DNA from: Pedobacter sp. Bi126
GTDB taxonomy: Bacteria; Bacteroidota; Bacteroidia; Sphingobacteriales; Sphingobacteriaceae
Direction: 5' to 3'
Assembly: GCF_918698245.1 (NCBI RefSeq)
Contig: NZ_CAKKMS010000013.1
Location: 1 to 50,654 of the forward strand
DNA: 50,654 bases
The notes under the pieces were generated by a model that had not been told where the DNA came from, searched no databases, and worked only from the letters and a program-made list of their open reading frames with translations. The stretch's first letter is position 1. Each line of letters starts with the position of its first letter. Both the position numbers and the translations under genes were made by a program. Positions 8,409-18,500 of this stretch are shown here, in pieces.

Positions 8409-10304
8409 TTACCAACCAGGGTTTTGAACCAGATTGGGGTTGACAATCGTATTGTATTCTTTTATTGGCCACAAATAATCACGGGGCGCTACAAACTTCT
8501 GGTTGAAGAGCAGTTTTGGCCTATAATATCCAGTAGCATCGGTCTGCTCAATGTCCCATCCATAAACTGGGGTATTGAGCGTAGCTGAAGCTTCTTTCCA
8601 CCGCCTTAGATCCCAGAACCTGCTCCCTTCGAATGCCATTTCAATTCCGCGTTCCTGATGGATTATCTGTCTTAGCCCTGCCTGATCTTTATATTTGCCA
8701 GGGTTATTGGAATAAGTATCCCAAGATAGCTGAACGGCTTGCAGACCGGCTCTTTCCCTAACCAGATTGAGGTATTGATAAACCGGTTCCGAAGGGCCGT
8801 TTGCCTCGTTCAATGCTTCGGCATACAACAGATACAGATCGGCTAAACGCATCAAAGGCCAAGGATATTCTTCCTGGGTATAACTCAGGCCATCCTGTAT
8901 TACAAACTTCCAGTTTACGAGCTTTTTGGTAAAGTATCCTGTAATTGAATAGCCAAATGCTGCACGCCTTGATTGCCCCTGTCCTGATTTAGCCTGTACC
9001 GGCCAGGTTTTATTCTGCATATACCATAAAGAGCCGTCAAAGGCCAAATCTGCGTAAAACCGGGGTTCTCTGTCGAAATGTAATGCAGAGGTGGTGTAGC
9101 CATCCTGCAGATAATCCCGATCTAAGGAGGAGGCAGTTTTTAGACTGTATCTGTCAGAAAAGTTCCAATTTTTATCCTCGGCGATAGGCACTCCGTTTTT
9201 GGTATAAAACAATTCGGCCATGCGTATTGTCGGCGCCAGTTGTCCCAGTAAACTCTCATTGCCCGATCTAGCAGCATCTAGCCTTGGTATGGACTGAAGC
9301 TGTATCCCCGATCCCGTTCCATTTGTAAAACCCCAGATCAATTCCTGGTTCCAAGGCTCACAGACACTGTTTCTAATATCCATCTCCTTCTTGAGCTTAT
9401 CGGATATGCTGGTTAATGCAGAATTGAATTTATACAAACGGATCCCCGCAAGCTCACAAAGATCAATGGCCTGTTTACAGGCATCAGCAGCTTTTTTCCA
9501 TTTCGCGACGCTATAAGTCGAGTTTACCAACGCTGTCCCATCTGCATTCTTTAATCCGTTATAATCCGAATTTCCATTAAACTGCGGACTTGCGGCCAAT
9601 GTTAATACCCTTGCTTTTATGGATATGGCAATCGGGCGGGTAATGTGACCTAGTTCAGAAGAGCGGTTTTGAATGGTAATAGGCAACTTGGCAGCAGCGG
9701 TATCCATTAAACCTGCGATATAGTCAAATACCTTATCAACCGGCTCACGTTTTATCCTTACCTCCTCGGTTGTTGCGGTAATGGGCAGGTTTTTATCGAT
9801 GATTGGAATCGGCCCATACATCCTGAGCAAATAAAAATGATAGTAAGCTTTCAAAAACTGCACCTCGCCTGTCCATATATTTTTTTGTGATGGATCCAGG
9901 TCTGGCACTTTGTCTACATTATCAAGGAAAATATTGCAGTCACGCAATGCTTTGTAGATGGCTTTACCATCCTGCTCACCGTCCCAATAATTGAGCAAAG
10001 GCGATGTAAGGGACTGATTGCCCCTGGCAATCTGCTGAGGGTAAGACGGGAGCCGGCTGAGTGAGGTAATAGGCCAATAAGTCCAGAACTCATCACTGGC
10101 CAGCATTGCCGGATTCTGACTGACATTGCTTTCCTGGGGCAGGTAAGAGTAACAGGTAAACAGGTATTTTTCAGCTTCATTCCGATTGGTGAATGCGTTT
10201 TCTATTGTTGCGATATTATCCGGAACGATATCCAGATAATCTTTTTTGCAGGAGAGTATCAAGGTTAAGATAACTGCTGCCAAAAATATGCTTGTCTTTT
10301 TCAT
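8409..10304 (-). CDS. SusD/RagB-family outer-membrane glycan-binding lipoprotein (pair 2)
   Basis: Partner lipoprotein of SusC 2, starting 2 bp after its stop codon, so translation is probably coupled. The 631-residue product has a lipoprotein signal (MKKTSIFLAAVILTLILSC, lipidated Cys19), the SusD N-terminal motif KKDYLDIVPDNIATIENAF, the conserved GIEMAFEGSRFWDLRRWK segment and the C-terminal signature DYLWPIKEYNTIVNPNLVQN. It is at the long end of the family. Its divergence from SusD 1 suggests that the two pairs import different fragments or that one has a narrower specificity (inference). Confidence 0.95.
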   Translation of the reverse strand: MKKTSIFLAAVILTLILSCKKDYLDIVPDNIATIENAFTNRNEAEKYLFTCYSYLPQESNVSQNPAMLASDEFWTYWPITSLSRLPSYPQQIARGNQSLTSPLLNYWDGEQDGKAIYKALRDCNIFLDNVDKVPDLDPSQKNIWTGEVQFLKAYYHFYLLRMYGPIPIIDKNLPITATTEEVRIKREPVDKVFDYIAGLMDTAAAKLPITIQNRSSELGHITRPIAISIKARVLTLAASPQFNGNSDYNGLKNADGTALVNSTYSVAKWKKAADACKQAIDLCELAGIRLYKFNSALTSISDKLKKEMDIRNSVCEPWNQELIWGFTNGTGSGIQLQSIPRLDAARSGNESLLGQLAPTIRMAELFYTKNGVPIAEDKNWNFSDRYSLKTASSLDRDYLQDGYTTSALHFDREPRFYADLAFDGSLWYMQNKTWPVQAKSGQGQSRRAAFGYSITGYFTKKLVNWKFVIQDGLSYTQEEYPWPLMRLADLYLLYAEALNEANGPSEPVYQYLNLVRERAGLQAVQLSWDTYSNNPGKYKDQAGLRQIIHQERGIEMAFEGSRFWDLRRWKEASATLNTPVYGWDIEQTDATGYYRPKLLFNQKFVAPRDYLWPIKEYNTIVNPNLVQNPGW

Positions 10305-10306
10305 AA

Positions 10307-13300
10307 TTAAAACCCTATTTGTATACCCACATTATAAACTCTCTGTACCGGGTAACCTAAGCCGTTGCCACCCATTTCAATGTCCCATAGCTTAAAACCA
10401 CTAAGACTCAATAAGTTGGTTCCGCTCACATAAAAGCGTGCATTGCTTAGCTTAACCCTGTTGATTATTTTTTTTGGGATTGAATAACCTACTTCAGCGG
10501 ATTTCAACCGTAAAAATGAACCGTTGCGCATAAACCAGGTATTTGTCTGTACGTTATTATTGTTCTGACTGTCGCTCAACCGGGGCCAAAGCGCATAGAG
10601 GTTCTGGTTGTCTTCAGACCAATGATCGTCTGCATAGGCTTTGATCAATGCATTTTGTGTCCCCCCCAATGATTCACCGGGATAGTTGTAAGGTACAAAT
10701 GGTGCTGTAGCCCTGGTGTCGATCCAGAATGAGGAACGGGCAGACCCCTGGAAAAACACCGACAGATCAAAGTTTTTATATCCTGAAGAGAAGCCAAAAC
10801 CGTAAATGATCTCCGGAACGGTAGGCAGGCCGATAGGTACCCGGTCGAGGTTGGTAATCTGACCATCTCCATTTACATCCCGGTATTTGATATCGCCCGC
10901 TGCATATTCGCCGAAGGTCTGTTTTGGAGAATTGGCCACATCATATTGATCGATAAATAACCGTTCTGCAATTAAGCCATAATTCTGATTAAGCGACTGC
11001 CCGATCCTGGAAAGATAACTTTCTTTGTACTGAGGTTCCTCAAACTGTGAAAATTCACTGTGTGCATAGGTAAAGTTTCCATGCAGACGGAGCCATAAAG
11101 AAGAATTAAAGTTTTTGCTATAATCGGCTGAAATATCTACCCCATTTGCTTTTGCCTTACCTGTATTGGCTTTGATGGCAGCAGCAAGGCCCATTGTACT
11201 GGGAATAGCAGCACGCTCCATTAAAATGTTATCCCTGGTTTCGGAGAAAATATCTACCTGTAAATTGAAATCGTTAAACAGGGTCAGCTCTGTACCAAAA
11301 TTGAATTTCTTAGCCCTTTCCCATGTAATAAAAGCATTATCGTAACGATTGACAGTTATTCCCGGCCTGTAATAGGCAAATTGCTCACCAAACCTGGCCC
11401 CCTTGCCTCCATCGGACAAGTTAACTTCTGAAAGATAAAAGAAACGGTCTTCCGGTGATCCGATAGCATCATTCCCGACAATTCCATAGGTTGCTTTTAA
11501 CCTTAGTTTACTTACGATAGTGCTGATCGGTTTCCAGAATTTCTCATTGGATACCTGCCATCCAAGCCCTATCGCTGGAAAAAAACCATACCTTTCGGTT
11601 TTGAAAAAACGCTCAGATCCATTATAGCCAAAGCTGAGTTCGGCGAGGTAACGGCTGTTATAGCCATAAGTAAAACGTCCAGACACACCTTGATTACGGT
11701 ACGGCAAAGATTTTTGCAGGGTACCGCTGTTTGCAAAGAGCTGTTGCCTTCTTTGATATACCAGTAGGGCCGTTATATCATTTACTTTCGAAATCTGCTT
11801 CACATAATTTACCGCAGCCTCCATGTAGGTTGTCGTATTGATATCCTTTGCACCTTCGTTGTAATTCAGGTATTCGGTCGCCGAACCCTCATTCAGCAGG
11901 GTTAAACCATAAGTATCCTGCAGGCTATTGTAACCACTGGCCGAATAATAAAAAGGATTGTAATTCCGGCTGACATCGAAATAAGAATACCGGGAGGTAT
12001 TGAACATGCCCCTCGCCGAAAGGCCCTGCGTGATGAATGACAGATCCTGTTTCACCTCAAACTGTGCGTTCATCAGCGATCTTGAGTAATCGCGGTAACC
12101 TTTCACCAGATCTGCATAAGGATTGATCAGCAGACCGTTACTTGAATTTCCGAACAAAATGTGGTTTGTTTTTGGCATTTGGCCTGCCGGATAATATGCA
12201 GGGAACAAAACGGGATTGCTTCTCATAATTTTGGTATACAACCCGCTTCCACCATCTATCGGCCCTGTATAGTCATCAAAACTTCCGGCTAAACGCACAA
12301 TGACTTCTGTGGTTTTCGTCATATTGATATTGATGTTCGAGCGTAACTGATAGGATTTAAGGCTGATATTGCTGTTAAAGTTATTACGTTCATCAACTTT
12401 AAGAAGACCGTTGTCATTGTTGTAGGTACCTGCTATGTAATAACGGGCTACCTTACCGCCACCATTGGTACTAAAATTCATACGCTGATTATTCGTACGG
12501 TTTTTAAGTAACATTGTCCTCCAATCATTTGAAGGATAAATATTAGGATTGGCACCCAATGCGGTCTGATCGATCTTGTTTTGGGCATATGGAAGTATGC
12601 CTAACGGATTGCGGGTAACAACGGCCTCATTTGCAAGTTTCATATAGGTTATGGGATCTGCAAACTCCAGGTTTCTTGTATTTTCAGATGTAGAATTTTC
12701 AAACCTGACCTGGATTTTTGCTTTCCCTTCCTCACCTGTTTTTGTCACAATCAGGATGACACCATTTGCGCCCCTAGCGCCATAAAGGGAAGTAGCTGTA
12801 GCGTCTTTCATGATGGAAAAACTGGCAATGTCATCTGGCTGCATTCTGGCCAGATCGGTTGAGGTAACCTCAATTCCGTCTATTAGTATAAGCGGGTCTT
12901 TTTTATACCCAAAAGTTGTTACTCCGCGGATAAAGAAGGATGCATTGTCCTGTCCAGGCTCTCCACTGCGCTGATAGGCAATAACTCCCGCCAGTTTACC
13001 TGCTAATGCAGTGGTCAGGTTACTGGATGGAACTTTCAGGTCTTTTGGGTTGATGGTGGTAATCGCACTGATCATGCTGGATTTCTTTTGCGTACCAAAA
13101 GCGACTACGGCTACCTCATCGAGATCATTCAGGGACTCCATCACTACATTTATTGTACTTTCGCCCTTAATTTCCACTTCTTTGGTCTTATATCCGACCA
13201 TACTGAAAACCAGGGTACCATTTGCGGGAACCTTTAGGCTAAATTTCCCATCGTTATCTGCCTGTACCCCTATTTTGGCAAATTTCAGCGTAACGGTTGC

Positions 13301-13543
13301 ACCTGGAAGTGGTCCCTGAGCATCTTTTATGGTTCCTTTGACTACAATCTCATCCCGTAAAAAATAAATATCGGAAAAGGGAGTGTGACCGGTAGTTTTG
13401 GAGCGGGCGGTCTCTGGACTGGATAAGCCCAAAATCAAAAAAGGTATGCAGAACAGATTGACTCTGGTTCTCTTCTTCGATCCCAAAAAAGGCGTTGTTC
13501 GTCGCTTCATAGCAACATACTTCATTAAAGCATTCACGTTCAT
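10307..13543 (-). CDS. SusC/RagA-family TonB-dependent glycan transporter (pair 2)
   Basis: Outer-membrane oligosaccharide importer, first gene of a four-gene operon. The 1078-residue product has a positively charged N terminus followed by a hydrophobic stretch (about 28-42), a carboxypeptidase-regulatory-like domain (about 66-137), a SusC signature in variant form DEVAVVAFGTQKK (about 142-154, AF replacing the usual GY), a plug (about 155-270, DPLILIDGIEV, SLYGARGANGVI) and a barrel ending in VYNVGIQIGF. It has no STN domain. The start is uncertain: ATGs at residues 7 and 12 are alternatives. The predicted promoter at 14131-14200 implies an unusually long leader of about 580 nt. Confidence 0.94.
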   Translation of the reverse strand: MNVNALMKYVAMKRRTTPFLGSKKRTRVNLFCIPFLILGLSSPETARSKTTGHTPFSDIYFLRDEIVVKGTIKDAQGPLPGATVTLKFAKIGVQADNDGKFSLKVPANGTLVFSMVGYKTKEVEIKGESTINVVMESLNDLDEVAVVAFGTQKKSSMISAITTINPKDLKVPSSNLTTALAGKLAGVIAYQRSGEPGQDNASFFIRGVTTFGYKKDPLILIDGIEVTSTDLARMQPDDIASFSIMKDATATSLYGARGANGVILIVTKTGEEGKAKIQVRFENSTSENTRNLEFADPITYMKLANEAVVTRNPLGILPYAQNKIDQTALGANPNIYPSNDWRTMLLKNRTNNQRMNFSTNGGGKVARYYIAGTYNNDNGLLKVDERNNFNSNISLKSYQLRSNININMTKTTEVIVRLAGSFDDYTGPIDGGSGLYTKIMRSNPVLFPAYYPAGQMPKTNHILFGNSSNGLLINPYADLVKGYRDYSRSLMNAQFEVKQDLSFITQGLSARGMFNTSRYSYFDVSRNYNPFYYSASGYNSLQDTYGLTLLNEGSATEYLNYNEGAKDINTTTYMEAAVNYVKQISKVNDITALLVYQRRQQLFANSGTLQKSLPYRNQGVSGRFTYGYNSRYLAELSFGYNGSERFFKTERYGFFPAIGLGWQVSNEKFWKPISTIVSKLRLKATYGIVGNDAIGSPEDRFFYLSEVNLSDGGKGARFGEQFAYYRPGITVNRYDNAFITWERAKKFNFGTELTLFNDFNLQVDIFSETRDNILMERAAIPSTMGLAAAIKANTGKAKANGVDISADYSKNFNSSLWLRLHGNFTYAHSEFSQFEEPQYKESYLSRIGQSLNQNYGLIAERLFIDQYDVANSPKQTFGEYAAGDIKYRDVNGDGQITNLDRVPIGLPTVPEIIYGFGFSSGYKNFDLSVFFQGSARSSFWIDTRATAPFVPYNYPGESLGGTQNALIKAYADDHWSEDNQNLYALWPRLSDSQNNNNVQTNTWFMRNGSFLRLKSAEVGYSIPKKIINRVKLSNARFYVSGTNLLSLSGFKLWDIEMGGNGLGYPVQRVYNVGIQIGF

Positions 13544-14266
13544 TTAGTTTATATTTGGTTAATCGGTTGGTTTTTAATAAGTGGAATACGCCAAATAGCC
13601 TGTTCAATGCCCAACTACCAGCAGTATTCTTTAAATTGGGAATGATCGGTAAAATTCCTTTCCCAAGGGCCCGACAGCTGATTGCCAGATGAAACGGCGC
13701 GCCTATTCTTTCTTTGATCACTTTAAATTCCCCATCAAATACTCCTGTGGTTGCATTTACCTGCTTACCAGTACTGAAAGCGCTATAAACCATAATTTTG
13801 TCTTAAGCAGAACCTTTAATGCGTTATAGTCGCTTTTCATTTGAAGTGCCTAAAAAAAGAGTCAAAGCAGTTCCTTATACCCCGACATACAGGGTTCAAA
13901 CAGAAAAACGAAATGGTTGTAATGGCCTACCTTAAGTTGCAGACGGGGCTAGTAATAGTTTTCTCATAATTGTCGCGTTAGTTGGTACTTTTATATCCAC
14001 CTGGCTTACCATGATCTTCATCAGATCACTCAAAATCCGCAGCGGGTATTAAAAATTAATTGTGTAAAGGCAAAACCTGTTGCCTTAAATATTTGGTTAT
14101 ACATCCTTAACAGCCGGTTAATGATGTGATCAAATATAAAATCTAATCAGGCGATATGATTTATTGTAAACAGACTTCTTTTTATACTTTTCCGATTTTT
14201 GATGTGCTGTTCAATGGAAATTAAATGATGTTCAGCATGAAATTGATGTGCATTAATCCCGTGGGA
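13544..14266. other. Long leader and promoter region of the SusC2 operon
   Basis: This 723-bp stretch holds the predicted promoter and 30-bp box (14131-14200). Between it and the SusC 2 start is a leader of about 580 nt. A 147-codon frame (13350-13793, minus) lies in the leader and overlaps the SusC start out of frame; I see no domain in it. Just upstream of the SusC start, the plus-strand string ATATTTGGTTAATCGGTTGG resembles the sequence before SusC 1. Confidence 0.6.
14131..14200 (-). promoter_or_regulatory. SusC2 operon promoter with the shared 30-bp HTCS-type box
   Basis: Minus-strand -7 element TATATTTG (plus 14131-14138) with the 30-bp box at 14171-14200. The box is identical over all 30 bp to the one at 5506-5535 and sits at exactly the same 40-bp offset. 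Flanking tracts, for example the plus-strand AAATATTTGGTT downstream of both -7 elements, are also conserved. Confidence 0.75.
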
Positions 14267-15160
14267 TCAATCAATAAAATTCAATGTCTTATTCTGCGTT
14301 TTGTAAGCGCCTGGTGTTAGTCCGGTAAGCTTCTTAAAAACCCTGGAGAAATAATGAACATTTTCAAATCCAGTTAATTCGGCAATTTCATCTTGTTGTT
14401 TTTTACTGGTAATAATGAGGTACTGGGCCCGTTCTATTCTTTTTTGTAAGATATAGTTCACGGGGCTTTGACCTGTGTAGCGGTGAAAGAGCCTTGAAAA
14501 ATAATCTGTATTCAAATTTGCCCGGTCCGCAAGATGACTTACTTTTAGCGGTGTCCGCAGATTGATCTGTATATAACCAATGGCATCCATCACTGCAGAG
14601 GGCTTGGCAATAATCTTGTCTTTATGAAATATTTCCGGTTTTAAGAATCTGGATATCAACTGAAAAATAATCCCCTGTGTTTCATATTGCACAGCAATAC
14701 TCTGAAGGTTATTCAGCTCGGTGTATTCCTTGTAATAAATATCTTTTTCATACACCATTGGATCGTTGGACCTGTTGATCCCTCTGCCCGGATTAATAGC
14801 GATCAGTCGCTTAAAATTGGCGATATCGTTAGTGTTTGCCTCAATCTGCAGACTTTCCATGCAATTGGAAAACAGCGATATCCCGTCTGCCGAATCTTCA
14901 AAGAACTGAACAAAATACTGGCTTAAAAAGTGTTCGCAATAGAGGTTACACAGGGTAAAACTGGGAATGAGGTAGAGATTACCGGGAATTAGCCTAAGCG
15001 AACCGTTCGGACCGGATATTATACCTTCGCCTTCATCGATATAATACAGTCTATAATACGGGCTGATTACATTTCTAAAGTTCCACTTATTTCCGAGTTT
15101 TACGTAGTCGACGTTCAGCAGCCGAAAAGAATGCCTGATGAGCCGTTTATTCATTGTCAT
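14267..15160 (-). CDS. AraC-family transcriptional regulator
   Basis: Predicted sugar-responsive DNA-binding regulator. The 297-residue product has an N-terminal cupin-like sensory half (YYRLYYIDEGEGIISGPNG, GNLYLIPSF) and a C-terminal double helix-turn-helix of the AraC type (about 195-290; KVSHLADRANLNTDYFSRLF, then EIAELTGFENVHYFSRVFKK and GLTPGAYK). It lies between the SusC2 operon and the hybrid sensor, on the same strand. It has no signal peptide, so it is cytoplasmic. Its targets are unknown; mutarotase, fucosidase or unlinked catabolic genes are possible (inference). Confidence 0.9.
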   Translation of the reverse strand: MTMNKRLIRHSFRLLNVDYVKLGNKWNFRNVISPYYRLYYIDEGEGIISGPNGSLRLIPGNLYLIPSFTLCNLYCEHFLSQYFVQFFEDSADGISLFSNCMESLQIEANTNDIANFKRLIAINPGRGINRSNDPMVYEKDIYYKEYTELNNLQSIAVQYETQGIIFQLISRFLKPEIFHKDKIIAKPSAVMDAIGYIQINLRTPLKVSHLADRANLNTDYFSRLFHRYTGQSPVNYILQKRIERAQYLIITSKKQQDEIAELTGFENVHYFSRVFKKLTGLTPGAYKTQNKTLNFID

Positions 15161-15501
15161 ATTGCCTTCTTTAATTATTGATAATTTGATAATCGGTTTT
15201 TAATAATTTCTGCCATCCACTCATTATCGCGGGTTTGCTGTCAGAAAGTATAATCATACCAACCTTTAAAAGCAGGAGTCCCGTGATAGAAAGGAAACGA
15301 CAGTTCAATGATCAGTATTGATAATGTTCACTAAATTCAGCCTATTTCAAACTAGAAAGGGGGGGCTAACAGGTAAAATTGGAGGGGCAAACGGAGGGGG
15401 TGTCTTTTGGATTGACAAATAAGGGACAATATGCGTCAGACTTGGCTAACCTTACCGTTGAAAAAAAGTTAATATAGGGAGAGCGGCTTAACAGTGTACC
15501 C
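15161..15501. other. Intergenic region with G-rich tracts
   Basis: No gene seen between the AraC gene and the hybrid sensor. The notable element is a set of G-runs on the plus strand at 15359-15400 (7, 4 and 5 consecutive Gs separated by 15 nt or less), strongly unlike the AT-rich surroundings. No convincing terminator was seen after the hybrid sensor gene. Confidence 0.5.
15359..15400 (+). other. G-rich tracts, possible G-quadruplex
   Basis: G-runs of 7 (15359-15365), 4 (within 15381-15387) and 5 (within 15393-15400) lie close together. The 7-G run can supply two G-tracts, so a four-tract structure is possible. It sits between the AraC gene and the end of the hybrid sensor gene. Confidence 0.35.
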
Positions 15502-18500
15502 TTATATTTTTTTACGCTTAAGATCCTGGTTGACTGAAACGGTCTTTGAAAAGACTCTTCTATATTTTTTGATGTATTCCGAGGGGTTCATCAGGAATAC
15601 TTTTTTGAATTGTTCTCTAAAATATTTTATGTCATTCATTCCAACGCTGTACATGGTTTGCCTAATGGTATTTTCGGTGCTAATAAAAATTTCGGCGGCT
15701 TTGCGCAAACGTATAAAACGTATGAAACTATTGGATGAATGTCCGGAAATGGATTTGATCCGTTTATATAGATTCTCTCTGGACATTCCCAATTCTTCGG
15801 CTAATGTTTTGATATTAAAATCAGGGTCATCAATATGCCGCTCAACAATACTGATACAGTTCTTTAAAAAGTCTTTATATTCTGCGGATATTTTTAAGCT
15901 GTTTGGATTCAGCGTGATTTCACTATAAAAATAGTTCTGCAGGCTGTTTTTGCTTCTTAGAATACCCGCGATCCTGGCCATTAACAGATTCTTATCGAAT
16001 GGCTTACTGATGAAATCATCCGCACCGCTTTCAATACCTTTTAATTTGACTTCTTCAGAAGTATTCGCGGTGAGTAGTACGATGGGAATATGGCAGATAG
16101 ATTCGTCTTCTTTTACTTTCTGGCAAAGTTCAATCCCCCCGATCCCATTCATCATTACATCACTAATTACCACATCAGGAAGAAGCTCACGTATAATCGA
16201 TAAGCCACTTTCTCCATTCCAGGCCTGTAGAATGTGATATTCCTTAGCAAAAATTTGACGGAGGTAACTGGCAATCTCTTCATTATCATCGATAATAAGA
16301 ATAGATTTTCTTTCTTCGGAAACAAAATCGTTAAGCAACAGTTCATCATGCTGCTCAACGGCAATTTCCAGTCCATGCTGATCAAGCGCTTTAAAAAATA
16401 TTGGATCTTGCTCGACATCGGTATCAATCGTAGAAGAACTGATATAATTTCCGCCTTTTAAGATCTGGACATGGAAGGTTGTTCCGGAATGTGCATCGCT
16501 AAGGCAGTTTATCTTTCCCCCATGCAGTTCTACAAAGGTTTTAACCAAATAAAGTCCTATTCCAAAACCACCTCCAAACGACCTGTTTTTTGCAGGTTCC
16601 TGATAAAATCTGTTAAAAATCTTTTCCTGTGCTTCAGGGCTGATGCCACATCCCGAATCTTTCACCTCTATAGTAACATCAGCATCATTTTCCTTTATGT
16701 CTATCCCTATCTTTCCACCCTCTGGCGTAAACTTAAAGGCATTTGAGAGTAAATTAAAGATCACAATCTCAAGCTTTTCCCTATCGGCAATAATTTGAAT
16801 GGCCGCTGAAGAGCTATGAAAGGAATAATCGATCCTATTTGATTTTGCCTGATGATCAAAACATAGATAAACCTCTTTCACCAGTTCAACAATATTAACT
16901 CCTGATGTTTTTAAGGTATCTCCCTGCGCATCCACCTTACTGTAGCGTAGCAATTGATCGACAAGGCCTAACAGACGCTTAGCATTCCTGTAGATAATAT
17001 TCATGTTGCGGGTATCCAGGTACCTGCCATCCTGATGGAGAAGATCCTTTACGGGGTTGATGATCAGTGTGAGGGGAGTTCTGAATTCATGCGAAATGTT
17101 TGTAAAGAATGTCGATCTCTTTTCATTGAGCTCCTTTTCCTTTTCACTTTCCAGATGGGCAATCTTTATCTCATATCTCAGTTTTTCCTGTTTTCTCCGG
17201 TAAGAAATATAAATCCCGGCCCCTAGAAGAATCAGCATAGTATAAATCACATAAGCCCACCATGTCAGATACCATGGAGATCTGATCCTTATAATCAAAG
17301 TTGTTGCTTCGTTGTTCCAGGTCCTGTCACTGTTGGTTGCCTTTACTTCAAAACGATAGAGTCCGGGGTTCAGATTTGTATAAGTAGCATTACGCTGATT
17401 GCCTACCTCATTCCATTTTTTATCGAAGCCCACTAACCGGTAAGCATATTCTATTTTCATCGGATCGGCATAATTTAGTGCAACAAATTCCAACGAAAAA
17501 ACACTTTGATCATACTCAAGGACAATTTCTTTTGCAGTATTGATGTTTTCCTTTAAGGGACCGGTTTGCTTTGGCAGCACGGATTTGCTAAATACCATAA
17601 AATCGGTAATATAAACTTTGGGACTGCCCTCATTTAAGGTAACCTGTTTAGGGTGAAAAGCAATATAACCTTTGCTTCCGGCAACAAAAATAGAATCGCC
17701 GTTACGCCCAAGAATAGCATTTACCGAAAACCCGTCAGCCTCATCAAAATTCCTAACCTTACTGGTCGCTGGAACCAAGCTGGATATACCGTTCTCGGTT
17801 ATCAGCCAAATGGTTCCCTGGCTATCTTCAATGATATCTTTGAAGATATTACTGGAAAAGCCTTCCCTTTTCGAATAGCCCTGAAACTGCTTTGTGCGTG
17901 GATTGTACATATTTAATCCATCAGGAGTACAGATCCAAATATTCTTTTTAGTGTCAAGGAAAATTTTATTTATAACATTGCTGCTTAATCCATTATCAGT
18001 CGTGACCTGCGTGAAGCTACCAGTTTTTCTATCGAATATATTTACCCCTCCACCATAAGTCCCTACCCAAATCCTACCATCAGAAGCTTTGCAGAGCACA
18101 TAAGCGTGATTATTATTTATTGAAAGCGCATTTTGAGGCTGGTTATAGAAATGCTGGTATTTGTTTTTATTCCGGTCAAAAATCTTTATTCCTGCATCAG
18201 TCGCCAGAACATATACGCCTTTATCAAGCTCTAAAATACTCCTGAAAACATCTTCGTTAAATAGATTACCGATTGAAGAGTGATGATAGTGGTGGGTGAA
18301 GACAGCTTTACGCTCATCGTAGCTATCAAAACCGTTCTCTGTTAATATCCAGAGAATCCCATTGGTGTCGAAATAAAGGTCACTTATGTTATTACTTGTA
18401 AGACTGTTAGCTGCTTGGCTCTTTGTAAACAGCTGTGTTTTTCCAGATTTTCTTTCAACTTTAAAAAGGCCATTATCAGTGCCGAACCAAATTGATGAAT

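Noticed and set aside
13350..13793. 147-codon minus-strand frame overlapping the SusC 2 start
   Set aside because: It overlaps the signal peptide region of SusC 2 out of frame and shows no domain. I treat it as part of the long leader.
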